From the NCBI RefSeq assembly GCF_000365145.1, contig NW_008481811.1, forward strand, positions 2,108,001 through 2,172,000: a DNA stretch of 64,000 nucleotides, given 5' to 3'. Below the pieces are notes generated by a model that did no database searches, was not told where the DNA came from, and saw only the letters and a program-made list of their open reading frames with translations. Source of the DNA: Cyphellophora europaea CBS 101466 (Eukaryota; Ascomycota; Eurotiomycetes; Chaetothyriales; Cyphellophoraceae). The translations under genes were made by a program, and so were the position numbers. This document shows positions 1 through 11,221 of the stretch, in pieces. Positions within the stretch are counted from its first letter, which is position 1; the number at the start of each line of letters is the position of its first letter.

Positions 1-1483
1 CCTCCTCCTCCTCCTGCTGTTGCTGCTGCTGCTGCTGCTCAGGCGGATCCGGGAACGGCTCGGGGATCGAGAACTGCGCTTCCCTACCCGTTGTTGTGGT
101 AGCAGCAGTGGTAGCGGTATCGGTCGTCGGAGACGAAGCGCCAACCATGCCAGTGCCGTTGCCGGTGCGGCCGCCGGTGCTGGTGCCAACGACACTGCTG
201 CGTGGCGTCACAGGCAAGATCCTCATACTTGTACTCATGTCTCCATCACCATGCTCCGACACTCCACCGTGTCCCAGCAGCCCAGTAGTAGTAGTAGTAG
301 TAGTAGTAGTAGCAGTAGTAGTCTGCGGAGCAGTTTGGCTGGCAGACGCAGCAGCAGTCGTAGTCAACGACCAAACCACCGTGCCAGTCTCGTTCCGCCA
401 CCCACCATCGCCACTCGCCTCTCCCTCTCCCTCCTCGAAGATGCCCTCCTCAAAGATATCGTCCTGCGCCCCCGTCCTAAACCCATTTCGCATGTTGTAC
501 GCCGGACTCACCCTCCCCTCCTCCCTCGGCAGCGCAGTGTTATCCCCATCCAGCTGATTAAAAACAATCATCTGCTTCGCTCCCCTGACGCACCTGGTTT
601 CGTCGTCGGCGCAGTAGGTCGGTGGTTGCGCTTTGGCGAGCTTCTTTGAAGCGGACGAGGCGGAGGCAGCGGTGGCGACCACACGGCAGCGGTAGGGCTG
701 CATGTACATGTTGGGCTGGCCGCAGCCTTGGGGGACCCAGAGCCAGGCGCAGGTGCAGCCGGCGTCGGAGGGGCAGGCGGGGAGGGAGGCGGGGACGGCG
801 TAGGTGGCGCGGGTTCTCCAGGGGGTGCTGTGTGAGGATGTTAGGGAAGGGGGACGTGATACTGCCTCAGGGCACTTCTGTGGAGGGCACACAAAGAGGG
901 GGGGAAAAGACTTGGGAATGAAGGTGGAAAAGTCAGTGGAGACATACTGTTCGAGCACGGTAAAGACGACGAGATCCTCCATCCGAATCTTGCTCAGATC
1001 CGACTCGTACGCGATAGCAAACGCCGTGCCCTGTGCCATGGTCTCGTTCTGCGTGTGCATATAACCACCCTCTTCGGCTGGAATACACCCTTCACCGCTC
1101 GGATCCCGCACGTTGCCATTCCAGTCCTCTGGATGCTGGCCGCCGTCGGGCCAGTCAGTGACCTGCTTTCCGCCATAGCTCAGATCCGTAAAAGCTTGGT
1201 TGGTGGCCAGTTGGACCGTGAAGTCGCCACCCGCGGGCAACTCGAGGAACTCTCCTTCGGGAGGCGGCACGACGTCGCAACCACGGTCGTGTTGAAACCA
1301 CCAGTCGGTCTGGGAGAGCTGGTAGAGTGGGCTGACGGGCGCGTTGGAGTTGAGGTTTGGGCTGGCGGGGTCGGTACCGTTCTGGCAGTACATGCCTTTG
1401 GCGAAGGCGGCGATGTGTGCATTGGCGGATGAGGGAAGCAGGGAAAGAGAGAGGGAGACGATGGCGAGGGTTGTAAAAGGCAT
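1..1483 (-). CDS. AA14-type lytic polysaccharide monooxygenase, 3' end outside window
   Basis: Secreted copper-dependent oxidase, probably acting on plant cell-wall polysaccharide (AA14 enzymes are described on xylan-coated cellulose). The ATG at 1483 opens a hydrophobic signal peptide ending at about residue 22 (SSANA); cleavage leaves HIAAF, so the new N-terminal His can form the copper histidine brace. Family-like blocks follow: GMYCQNGTD, SDWW-type segment QTDWWFQHDRGCD, LELPAGG, SYGG, MHTQN and CAWLWVPQGCGQPNMYMQ. Exon 1 is 948-1483; an intron at 828-947 (120 nt, GTATGT donor, CTAAC branch, CAG acceptor) joins E-H-T-P-W in frame. After the catalytic core comes a long low-complexity tail, with a Thr run (about 280-320), Ser/Thr/Gly stretches, then Gln and Glu runs up to base 1. 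The tail continues out of the window. Family assignment is from remembered motif similarity. Confidence 0.8.
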   Translation of the reverse strand, partial: MPFTTLAIVSLSLSLLPSSANAHIAAFAKGMYCQNGTDPASPNLNSNAPVSPLYQLSQTDWWFQHDRGCDVVPPPEGEFLELPAGGDFTVQLATNQAFTDLSYGGKQVTDWPDGGQHPEDWNGNVRDPSGEGCIPAEEGGYMHTQNETMAQGTAFAIAYESDLSKIRMEDLVVFTVLEQYVSTDFSTFIPKSFPPLFVCPPQKCPEAVSRPPSLTSSHSTPWRTRATYAVPASLPACPSDAGCTCAWLWVPQGCGQPNMYMQPYRCRVVATAASASSASKKLAKAQPPTYCADDETRCVRGAKQMIVFNQLDGDNTALPREEGRVSPAYNMRNGFRTGAQDDIFEEGIFEEGEGEASGDGGWRNETGTVVWSLTTTAAASASQTAPQTTTATTTTTTTTTGLLGHGGVSEHGDGDMSTSMRILPVTPRSSVVGTSTGGRTGNGTGMVGASSPTTDTATTAATTTTGREAQFSIPEPFPDPPEQQQQQQQQEEEE

Positions 1484-2193
1484 GGTTGCACAGATATATG
1501 GCTGTCGTCTTCTAAAAACGGTTGAATGAATGGATGCGCACGGCGCCGCGGTCGAGAAGACGCAGTATGAATGTAAACGATGAATGGACGGACTCACAGA
1601 GCCCTGAATGAGAGACGGCGAAGGAACGAAAAGACTGGCAAAGCACGACGAGGCAACAATGAGGGCTCAGAACCTACCTGGAAAAGGATCTCATTACAAG
1701 TGATACAGGTACCAGCTCAGCGCCGAGCATGAGGGTTGGAACCGTTCATGAGTTCAGATTGCACACTGGATCTGGGATGATGACGGCGTCGTTCATGGCA
1801 AGCTCGTGGTTTCGAATATCCCGGTCCTTCGCTTGCACTCGGTTATAGCCGACTGCCACAACTGGCCATAGCTCTGGTGATCGAGGCAGCAAAGCAGAGA
1901 AGGACCAACGCGGAGATGGGGTAGCAGAGGAAAAGTGGTTGAGGCACGGTCCTGAGCTTTGATGAAGCGGTTTCAGATCTTTGTACCATGCCGCTTCGAG
2001 GCAATGGCTATTGTCACGTGACAGTCCTTGTCGGCGACCTGTCAGCGACCTCGGCCATGGTTGCTTGTGTTCTGATACTTGCCGGGGCCGAGAAGACATG
2101 CCAGCCTGTCGGACAATACCATCCATATGCTCGTAGAGGCATGGTGTACGCTAACCGACATTCGAGTACGGAGTCGATTGCACCACGCCAATC
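1484..2193. other. Intergenic, LPMO promoter side and HBS1 3' flank
   Basis: About 710 bases between the LPMO start and the HBS1 stop codon. Short open frames on both strands have no recognisable domain and no convincing start or splice pattern. It should hold the LPMO promoter and the HBS1 terminator; I see no distinct element. Confidence 0.5.
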
Positions 2194-4640
2194 TTATTCT
2201 ATAATCCCTGCAGCAACCGTCTGTCCATTTTGTCGAAACACGATCCTTGCAGGAGCTTCGAGCGGTACAGGCTGGTCCAAATCTACCTCACATCTCACCC
2301 AGCTTCCAGGCTGAACGACTTTCGGCTTCTTCTTCTGCACCTCCCCCGTCGACTTGTCAAGCAATGCGATGAGCTTACTGATCCTTCCTGGAACGTGGAG
2401 GCGACCACGATGAATATCTGCCAGCATAGGCGTAAGATGCTCAAAGGCAAGAATCTTTGCAGTGAATTTTGTTGTGTTCTTGATCGGCGAGCTTGTGCTG
2501 CAGAGCACATCGCCCGTCTTGAGATCTTGCTGCTCGGGGTCCGCAACAGAGAGATGCAGAACAACGTTCTGACCAGCCACTGCCCAGTCCCGAGGCTCAT
2601 CGTCCACTTCAATACCTTTGATATAGGCCTGCTCATTACTGGGCATGATGACAACGGCGTCTCCCACCTGCAGATTGCCGGCTTCGAGCCGCCCAGATAC
2701 AGAGAGCGGGTTCTGCACGCCGCCTCGGAAAACATCAGCAATGGTCAGACGCAGTGGTTTGTCGAGAGACCAAGACGTTGCTTCCGAGTTCTCTAGTTCT
2801 TCGACCAGCGTCGGCCCGGTGTACCACCTGGCACGCTCATCGGTTGTCTTCTGCAGGATATTGCCTCCCTCCAGGCCTGAACATGGCACGAAAGATGTAT
2901 TCTTGCTCTGGTAGCCAGCGCTGGACAAGAAGGTCTGCATCTGCTCTCTGATTTCATCGAACCGGGCCTGCGACCAGTCCGACACATCCATCTTGTTGAC
3001 GGCGACAATGAGCCTCTGAACACCAATTGACCGCACCAGTAGCGCGTGCTCCTTGGTTTGACCCCTCAGTCCAGACTCAAAATTGCCGGTGGATGCGTCA
3101 ATGACGAGTACGGCAAAATCGGCCTGACTAGCTCCCGCAATCATATTGGGTACAAAATCCCGATGCCCAGGAGCGTCAAGGATGGTGAAGCTGGTCCTTT
3201 CTGTTTCGAACTTGTTCTGGGCAATATCGATGGTGACGCCACGTGCTCGCTCTTCGGAACCCTGGTCAAGCACCCAGGCGAAAGCAAACGAGCCTTTGCC
3301 GATGCTCTCAGCTTCTTTCCTGTACTTGTCGAGGGTTCGTTGATCGATGGCTTTGAGATCGTATAGAAGTCTGCCCATTAGTGTGCTCTTGCCAGCATCA
3401 ACATGGCCTGGAATCGTCAGCATGGTCTCGTTCAGGAGGTCGGGACTTACCGATCACCACAAAATTGGCGGCGCTTTTCCGTTTGGTAGCCTTGTATTCT
3501 GCAGACACATCGAGGTTCTTGCTCTTGATACGTGCAGGTTCCTGTATGGATACCTTGGCTATGCCATTGGCAACATCGCTATTGGGGGTCGATGCGCCTT
3601 TTTTTGCTACGGGCGCCGGCTTTGCTGATTGAGTGTTAGACTGCGTTATTTCGACGACTGGGCTTTTCTGAATACGTCGTCGGGACTGGGCTGTGAAAAA
3701 TCGAACGCGGATGTAGACGAGGAATGGTCGTCAGGCAGCAGAGCATCAGCGACAGACGCGGGGAGGCGATTGTCTCGTGCGAGAACGTTTGCAAAGGCAG
3801 AAGGAGGGCTACGCAGCAGCTGGACAGTGCCAGCTTCCGGCAGATTCGACGGCATGGTATTGTGTTCCTCTGCCTCTCGGGGTTCTGAATCAAGATCTGT
3901 GGTAGGTGCAGATTCTTCCGCCGCCTGCTGATCGGTCGTCCTCTTCCGCGTGAGACTGGGTTCGCTAACGCGGAGTTGTCTTAAGCGTTCGGTGTAGTCA
4001 GCCGTGTCAGAGGCTTTGTCGACGTTTGCAGATTCGGCCGCTTCTTTGTCTTTGCGACGCTTGGCGGCAAGAGCCGCCAACTTGGAGATCTTGCCGGGGT
4101 TCGAGGCGCCACCCAGCAGGCGACCTGGTGGCAGTTGCGGCTCCTCAAGAATGAGGGCATGGCGATGGCGCGGGACATCAAGCCAGGGACAATCGTCAAA
4201 GAAGCCGGTTGATGCACTGCTGCCGTCGTAGATGTTGTGGTGGATAGGGTTGCAGAAGGCGGACTGAGAAAGTTGAGACTTACTGTCTTGTCTTGGGACA
4301 GCAGACTTGGGGGTCACAGGCTTGTGTTTATCTGCTGTCAATCAGCATGAGGGTCGAAGCAGTGTGGCAGAAGGCTGGGATCAGTACTCTTCAACCAGCT
4401 GACGGTTTTGGCTATGTCATAATAGTAATTCCATAGCGCATCATGGATGTCTTTTTCTGGAATCGAGTAGTTTGGCCCTAGAGCCTGACGAGCTTTGATT
4501 GTGCCTTGTCGCAGTTGTTCTCGGTCCTCGTCGGTCAGTTGCTCCTGCTCGTCTTCGACAAAACCATCGTAGTCGCCGTCATCGTCGTCATAGAAATCAT
4601 CGTCGTCAGCCGCCAAAGACTTGACCCGCTTGTTTGACAT
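2194..4640 (-). CDS. HBS1: HBS1-like translational GTPase (no-go decay / ribosome rescue)
   Basis: Partner of Dom34/Pelota: an eRF3/EF1A-family GTPase that loads Dom34 onto stalled ribosomes in no-go and non-stop decay. Exon 1 (4388-4640) encodes the acidic HBS1 N-terminal domain (DDDDFYDDDD, then IHDALWNYYYDIAKTVSWLK). Intron 4335-4387 (53 nt) is clear. The middle exon is a disordered linker ending in the conserved-looking PSPDD. A further intron at 3408-3450 (43 nt, GTAAGT, CTGAC branch) splits the P-loop: FVVIG joins HVDAGKSTLMGRL exactly as in the family. G-domain motifs follow (DAPGH, NKMD), then two beta-barrel domains to the stop at 2194. Odd: the reading frame changes between PSPDD and the G domain (about 3641-3690). 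A 35-nt intron (3641-3675) restores the frame but is shorter than any other here; a sequencing indel is the alternative. Confidence 0.88.
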
Positions 4641-4883
4641 GGTGTAAGGGCTGTGTGATGGTGCTCAACAGGACAATGAAACACAGCTGGTCGAGAGCAG
4701 TAAAGGTGTGAGTGAATGTGAAGACGTAAAAGCCGCCGTGACATGCCATTGTCCTCGAAGAGTGGGGCTGCCTTGTCTTGGCATGAAAGTCTTCACCCCG
4801 CGCCTCATTCATGTGTAGACAATCCTTATGGTGGATGTCAGTGGCACGACTAACAGACCTACAGCAAATTAATCCCGTCTACC

Positions 4884-6895
4884 TCATCGGATTCTCAATG
4901 TCTGCTGTGTCAGGTCTCCAGCCTCCATCATATTCAACGCTTCCCCATCCATGACCCCATGCACGTAGCACTCACCCACAAAGCGATATGACCCCTCCGC
5001 ATCTCCCGTCGGCCGGAGGCAGTACAGCGTCTTTCCACCGAACAGGAGACACAGCTTATCACCGACCTGTGCAGCAGGCGGACACAGCGCGTAGAAGCCA
5101 GCCCAGCCACGCGCGAAGCACCGTCCCTGGGCGCCACCGGACGCGCGCTCCAGCCAGCGCTGCTCGTCACCTTCATGGCCCAGCGCGCGAATGTCGTCTC
5201 CAACCACGCCAGTAGCGGTTGCATTTCCATGCACCCGGTTCACAAAAGCCGCTGCATCGGCTTGGCGCTGGCGGAGGGGGATGAAGGCGTCCATGCGTCG
5301 CTTCTTGACGGCCGAGAGAGTTTCCAGCAAGGCGAGCAGCGCGGGCTCGGCATTCTCGCCTTGTTGGTTTCGATACTTATTGGTCGTGGTGAAAGACGGG
5401 AGCTCTTCTTGGCCTTGGCGCTCACACTCAGGTTGCCCTGCCCAGATGGTGCCGACGGTGGTGCTTCTGTCACTGAAATCGTGGGACCCAAACACCCAGG
5501 AGACCGCGCTGATGGTGTCAAGGACTAGACCGGGTGATATCAGGACTCTAGATGACTCAGTGAATTGAATTGCGGGCCGTATGTCGCGTGACGGGTTGTA
5601 TACACAAACGTCATCTCCGAGCAGGTTATGGAGACTTGCTTGGTCATCCCATTGCGGTACCCATGAGGGAACGTCTCGTTGTAGCGCTGTATGTCCGGTC
5701 GAGGTCAGTCGGTTGCGTCTCACAAAGATCTCTGATGCAGACGAAACGAGTAAAAGGACCATACTTACCCTTGTCCAGGCTCTCATGCTGCACCACATTC
5801 AGCACCATGAGCCCATTCCCATTGGCCAGCAATTGCATTGCCGTCTCATGGTACACCTCCTCCACTCGCTTTGTATAATCCGCCTCGACCCAGCGCTTAC
5901 CAGTCACTGGATCGACTGCCGCCGGGTGGCCCAGCAGTGCAAATATATGGTCGCGCGGGTCACCGCACTTTTGCCATCTGGCGCGGTGGAGCTCGTAGGC
6001 GAAGACCAGCCCCTTCTTATCTGCGTACGACGCCGGCGAGAAGAGCTTGTCCATGTAGTAAGGTTTCCACACCAAGACGCCGTACGCGCGACGGAAGCCA
6101 AAACCGTCATCCTTGAGGAAGTTGGCGGCAGCGGCGACTTCTGACCAGTCGATACGGGCATCGGCCCAAAGCAGTGACGCGGGGGCGTCGGTGCCAATTT
6201 CTTGGAGAATCCATTTGCGGTCGAACTAGACAGTGGCAGGAGTTAGGATCGGGGACTTTCGAAGGAGTAGACTCTAGTTGCGCCTGCGTGGCCTGGCTTT
6301 GCTCGACACCTACCCATGGCTGCTGGAAGAGAATGGTCAAAGATTCCCACTGCGCATCTGGCGGCGGATTGGCCGTCTGCAACTTGCGCTGTTTCGTTTG
6401 GAACTCCTCGGATAGCCCCATGTCACGGGACGCGCCGGCCAACTCCCGGATTAGAGCGAAAGCGGGCTCCGCGTGGCCGTCCCCGTCGTCGTCGCCCAAG
6501 CACACCAGCACGCGCAAAGCTTTGCGGTAGATGGTGTTCATGTGCCGCACCTGCTTGCTGCGCTCATACAAGTTCACCTGGTTGATGCAGACCTGGTCGA
6601 CCCAGATGGGGCGAGGCTCGGTGGGGTGCCGGATCTTGCGGAGGATCTGTGCAACGTTGGCGCGAATGGGAAGGGCCGCATCATCGCAATAGATGTCCTC
6701 GGTCGTCTTGTCGGGGCCCCACACGTAGGAGAGAGCCTCAAAAGGCCGTGGGTCAGCGATGTTCATCTCCAAAAGCTTGCCGACCACGGGATCTGCGGGA
6801 GCTCCTGGTGCAAGATGGAAGATGCGGGTGATCTCGAGATCCGGGCCAGACGAGATAGTCTGGTACTGGTAGGCACGCATGTCGAGCGACGACAT
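4884..6895 (-). CDS. HET-domain (heterokaryon incompatibility) protein
   Basis: Fungal cell-death/allorecognition domain protein, 613 residues after splicing 6314-6895, 5769-6225 and 4884-5686. Introns are 6226-6313 (88 nt, GTAGGT...CTAG) and 5687-5768 (82 nt, GTAAGT...ACAG). The HET signature is plain: PFEALSYVWG near residue 55, PIWVDQVCINQ near 105, then ERSKQV and MNTIYRKALRVLVCLG, and FDRKWILQEIG after the first splice. The C-terminal half (DPRDHIFALLG onward) is the usual poorly conserved extension. HET domains trigger incompatibility-type cell death in known cases, but many genes of this class have no known role. No NACHT/WD partner lies next to it; neighbours HBS1 and Doa4 are housekeeping genes. 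Confidence 0.92.
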
Positions 6896-7443
6896 CGGTT
6901 CCTTAGAGCTTCGAATAGTATGCTCTCCTAGTTGTTATGCTGAGGTTGTTCGGTATGCTGCCAGTGATGCCTGATGTATAAATGCGGCGTAGTGGGGGCT
7001 GAGACCAGGCGTTTTCAGAAGGCCCCACGGACGCCGCCTCAAACCCTTCTGCGTGCCTCGATCGAGAGTCATTGACAGTCATAGTTCTGGCATAGCTTCC
7101 GGTGCTGCCTTCCCATCCACGCAACATGCTCATCATCGCAGTGGAGAGAGACCGTGATCTAAAAGGATGTTACCAGATAGTTTCCGAAAACGACCTTGCG
7201 AGGCTGAGCAAGGCTCACCAGCTCACCATCGAAGTGGTCTCGCCCTCGTGGCAACGGGGTGTGGTCGACGCAGGTTCACTCTTCTTGTTGTCCTGAGTTA
7301 CACGCTCGTGCAGAGACGGACCTTCTCATAGCATTCATGACGGTACAATGTAACATCTACAAGCAATGCTTCGATTCTGATCCTACTATATCTAACACAG
7401 TTCCCACCCCACCAATTCATAATCGTTATCATGATATGCCCAG
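6896..7443. other. Intergenic between HET gene promoter and Doa4 3' end
   Basis: 548 bases; presumably the HET gene promoter and Doa4 terminator. Short frames here have no coding character I can defend. Confidence 0.5.
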
Positions 7444-10400
7444 TCATCTAAAAGGCGCCCGCTGGAAAAAGACGATATACGCCTCTGCATTCTGCAGCCG
7501 GTCTCGCGGAGATAGCTTTTGCGGATCCAAGTCGTAGTGTCGCTCATCATCAAACTTGCGCCATGCTCCGCGGCCAGGGTCCTTTACAATACTGATGTAG
7601 TGACCCCCATCCAGAGAATTTCCCAGATGCCGTAGCACTCCATATGCATCGTACATGAAAGGCGGTGTCGTAGCCATATCGAACTTGCCTTCTTTGTCAG
7701 GCATCGGCTTCGGGCGCGCGAGCACAAAGTCGTCCATGTTGAGTCCGTGGATGGGGAACTCAATGGGCGTGTGGATCTTCTTGGCTCGCTCGAATTTGGA
7801 TGCTGCAAACCGCTTGAAATGTACCACCAGAAACTGGGGAAGCCGGGTGAGGATGATCTGCTTGGTCGCTTCGCGCTCACACTTGCAGTGCGGACAGCGC
7901 CACTGCTCCTGTAGCTTTTCCTCTTGCGTGTAGGAGCGCAAGCAATCGTAAATGTTTCCTTGGCCTGATCGCGGAATTTCTATGCTGATGCTATAGAAAG
8001 CCTCATATGTGGTCGATGTTTTGCCACATGTCAAACAACGAAGACGTGAAGCGTGCTGCCCGGCGAAAAGCGACGACACATAGCTGCGATCGCGGTGCTC
8101 GAACCGCTGCCATTCGATAGGACTCGCCTTGACGATCTGCATGCGCTCCCGTTGCTGTTCCTCTTGATCTGTCAGTGCTCGGAGCTGTGTCCGCTCCCAA
8201 TTCACGTTGAGATCTTCATGCAGACAGTCCACCAAGAAGTCGAAGAACTCCTTTGCGTCTTGCTGCCGATCGATGATCCACTCCTGGTTCATCCGGCCAC
8301 AAAATTTGCGAAACGACGTTGGCTTGATCCCCTCACAATCGTCATTCCACAAAGCCTGCACCAGGTTGGCGTAGAACTTAGGCATGATCCCGCTACTGCC
8401 TTTCCAATTGGCCTGGATGTAGTTTTCATACATCCGGTCTGTGAAGAACTGCGACAACGGTATCGTGGCAGACAGGCATTGAATTGTAGCGTTCATGTAG
8501 CAGGTCACACCAAAATTGGTCAGTCCAGTTCTCGGCAGTTTTCGTGTCCTGGCAAGACTTGCAGACGAGTATAGCGGAGCCCTTGTACCAGAGCTGACAC
8601 GAGCTAAAGGTGCCTGGGATTGATTGATTTCCGCTTGACCAGAATAACTCGGTCGAGGAACGGCAGGAGCTGGTCTCGAGGGAACAGATGGCATCGGCGG
8701 AACTGGTGGTACATCGCGCCTGGGCACCGGCATGCCCATTTGCCGTCGCGGGGCTATCGACATAGATTGCTGCTCTTCGTGCACTGATGGGAAGCGGCGG
8801 AGGAAGCTGTCGACGTCAGACACGAACGGCGACGGTGGTTCCGCCTCTTCTTCCACAACCACATATTCGCCCTCTCTCAGCTCCGGCTGTTCAGTGGGTG
8901 TGATCTCTTCTCGTTGGGCCTGGCGCATCCATTCCTGCTGTTCCTTTTCGTCCAAGAAGCTGTGCGCCCGCAAACGTCTGTTACGGACTTCCAGCCTCGA
9001 GTTCGAGCTTACTACTCTCTGGCGGGCAAGAGGCCTTGCAGGAGCCAATCGTTGCCGGGTAGTACCTAACATGGCTGCAGTCCGTGACGTGGCAAGTGAA
9101 TGAGCCCCCATATAGTCCACCCAAGCATCGAGCCCGCCGCGTAGTAGAGCGGGCGGTCGGCCATCACGTAGAGGTTTAGTGTCGTTGAATTCATATAGTG
9201 TATCGTAAAATGCTCGAAGAGCTGGCGCATTCGTCATCGTTGGCGGGCCTTTGAGATATGCAACGTCTGCTGAACGTTGGTCGTAGTAGACAATGAGATC
9301 AAACTCATTGCGCCGAGCAAAGTGCGCCTGCTCAGCATCAGGAGAGAGCACAAGAGCATCTTCGAGATCCTCTGCAGACAAGCCTTCTCGAAGTGATAAG
9401 GGCTCAATGCAGATGATGGAGCTTGCCAGTATGTGTCCCTCATCGAACAAAGCCCTGTCTCGGACATCCACTACTAACACATTGTAGCGGCTCATATAAG
9501 CTGCCAAAGTCTCTGGGCTGACCATCGAGTCATGTGGGATCTCGCTGGAGTTATTCTTCGATATGACGGCTGAGTTGATTCCGTTTGGTGTTGTTGGACG
9601 ATACGGTAGAAGGATCTCCTCGCGTGATCGTGCCAGCGACAGAGAAGCAGTAGAGCCGTGTTGAGGCTGGTTGTAGTACGTCTGACGTTTGGATGCAGGC
9701 GGACGGCCCTCGTGCGGTTTCGAACCACCTGGAGTTGTCACGTTGATGGGACTGTATGTCGGACTTGGCGGCTTTGGGAGCGAGAAGTTGGTAGCCAGTG
9801 GCACTTTAGGTGGCACCGAAGGAAGAATAGAGCCATTTGGCATGGCTCGTGGGCCACTGGGCCGTGTTTGACCGTTGACACTCCCAGAAAGAGGCCTTCC
9901 GCCCGCATCCTGCTTGAAATCGTTCACGTTAGGCATTGCTAGAACGCTTGACTCGCTCGACTGAGCGCCTGGCGACCTGAGACGCGCGAATCTCTCGCTC
10001 AGATCGTTGGTCCCATTAGATAATGGCCGACCCTGGAGACCCTCGGGTTTGGATGCTGGTCGAGGCGCACCAGGGCGCAGGGCAGGTGGGAGCCCAGCAG
10101 AGGACTGCGGCTGAGGTTGTTTTGATGGTGGAGAGGCACCAAAGCCAGAATCGTAAACAGATTGTCTCAAGGACGTCCGCGATCGAGTGCCATGGGCGGC
10201 GTTATTGTCTTTGATCTGCTGACGAACTGAAGACATCTGCGGTTCAACATCCGACAACTTCTTCGTCAGCGCCTTATATCTACCTGCCCACTGCAGCTGG
10301 TTGTGCTCCCAAAAGCCGAAGTCCTTGTGTCTCGGGATGCTGTTGATGGCGATATCGTAAGCAAGTAGGTAGTCCTTAAAAGCCAGCTCAGGGCGTCCAA

Positions 10401-10653
10401 AATCAAGAGAATTGCGTGACGATGTGTAGTTTCTTTCCGCGTCACTGAGCAGCTGACTCAATTGCGCATCTGGAGGGTATTGCGGTCTCGCTTCGCTGAT
10501 GATGTCTTCGATATGAGGCAGAGCCCGGCCACCGCCGGCGCCACCAGTGCTATTCGGCCGCCCATCTCGAGAATCGCCCCAGCTAGATCGAGGGGATGCC
10601 GTGCTGGTTGTGTACGTTGAGGGTCCGGTCGGAGGGTTCGCATATGCAGCCAT
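7444..10653 (-). CDS. DOA4: Doa4/Ubp4-type ubiquitin hydrolase (rhodanese + USP)
   Basis: Deubiquitinase that recycles ubiquitin from cargo at the endosome before it enters multivesicular bodies. One exon, 1069 residues. The N-terminal 120 residues (LSDAERNYTSSRNSLDFG, then KDYLLAYDIAINSIPRH) resemble the helical MIT/USP8-dimerisation-like region. A disordered Pro/Ser section follows, then a rhodanese domain at about 370-510 (YNVLVVDVRDRALFDEGHI, RGGLDAWVDYMG). The USP fold starts near residue 708 with the Cys box (NFGVTCYMNATIQCL), has CLTCG and CPHCKC zinc-ligand pairs, and ends with the His box (GGHYISIVKD near 1017) and FDDERHYDLD. All catalytic features look intact. It shares its upstream region with VPS27, an ESCRT-0 gene of the same pathway. 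Distinguishing Doa4 from its paralogue Ubp5 is not possible from sequence alone, but filamentous fungi usually have one gene. Confidence 0.9.
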   Translation of the reverse strand: MAAYANPPTGPSTYTTSTASPRSSWGDSRDGRPNSTGGAGGGRALPHIEDIISEARPQYPPDAQLSQLLSDAERNYTSSRNSLDFGRPELAFKDYLLAYDIAINSIPRHKDFGFWEHNQLQWAGRYKALTKKLSDVEPQMSSVRQQIKDNNAAHGTRSRTSLRQSVYDSGFGASPPSKQPQPQSSAGLPPALRPGAPRPASKPEGLQGRPLSNGTNDLSERFARLRSPGAQSSESSVLAMPNVNDFKQDAGGRPLSGSVNGQTRPSGPRAMPNGSILPSVPPKVPLATNFSLPKPPSPTYSPINVTTPGGSKPHEGRPPASKRQTYYNQPQHGSTASLSLARSREEILLPYRPTTPNGINSAVISKNNSSEIPHDSMVSPETLAAYMSRYNVLVVDVRDRALFDEGHILASSIICIEPLSLREGLSAEDLEDALVLSPDAEQAHFARRNEFDLIVYYDQRSADVAYLKGPPTMTNAPALRAFYDTLYEFNDTKPLRDGRPPALLRGGLDAWVDYMGAHSLATSRTAAMLGTTRQRLAPARPLARQRVVSSNSRLEVRNRRLRAHSFLDEKEQQEWMRQAQREEITPTEQPELREGEYVVVEEEAEPPSPFVSDVDSFLRRFPSVHEEQQSMSIAPRRQMGMPVPRRDVPPVPPMPSVPSRPAPAVPRPSYSGQAEINQSQAPLARVSSGTRAPLYSSASLARTRKLPRTGLTNFGVTCYMNATIQCLSATIPLSQFFTDRMYENYIQANWKGSSGIMPKFYANLVQALWNDDCEGIKPTSFRKFCGRMNQEWIIDRQQDAKEFFDFLVDCLHEDLNVNWERTQLRALTDQEEQQRERMQIVKASPIEWQRFEHRDRSYVSSLFAGQHASRLRCLTCGKTSTTYEAFYSISIEIPRSGQGNIYDCLRSYTQEEKLQEQWRCPHCKCEREATKQIILTRLPQFLVVHFKRFAASKFERAKKIHTPIEFPIHGLNMDDFVLARPKPMPDKEGKFDMATTPPFMYDAYGVLRHLGNSLDGGHYISIVKDPGRGAWRKFDDERHYDLDPQKLSPRDRLQNAEAYIVFFQRAPFR

Positions 10654-11221
10654 AGTGGCAGGAACTAGAGGTCTACCTTAGAAGCATAGCGAGCCCATCT
10701 CACGCGTATTTGCTTGCGCTCGGGTTGTGGAGGATGATAGAAGTGTTGCGGGATAGAGGGGCGAGATTCGAAGATGGAATGGCGCGGATTGAGGGGCTTG
10801 TCGCTGCGTGGGTACTTGGGAGGTTACCAGCTGAGTGATGGGTAAAGGGCTGCAAATTATGCCAGATAGCTCGTGAGAACTAATGCTACCATGGCATATG
10901 GGGGCGCAAGCGAGGTCGAGGGTGGAGGTTGAGTGGTGGTGGTCGCCTCTGGCCTGCATGCGCCACACCGCATGCCGAAAACGCGCCTCGCCGCTCGAGT
11001 GCTCCGCAGCCTCTCATATGACATCAACCGCAACCTGACTCGACGACCTTTAGATACAGTTCAACCTCCCGCTTTGCATCAGTCAACGGATTTCACTCCC
11101 CATCGTGTTGCTGTAAAGCTTGCTTCCTAACCTGGTGCAGCCACTCTGCCCGAACCCAGACTTTCGCCTTTACCTCCGACCTGCCATTGCCCGCTTTGTC
11201 TCTCCATAGGAGACCATCACA
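10654..11221. promoter_or_regulatory. Shared divergent upstream region of DOA4 and VPS27
   Basis: 568 bases separate the two ATGs, so both promoters and 5' UTRs lie here. The VPS27 side (about 11040-11220) is pyrimidine-rich, as is common in fungal leaders. I see no unambiguous TATA box. Confidence 0.55.
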
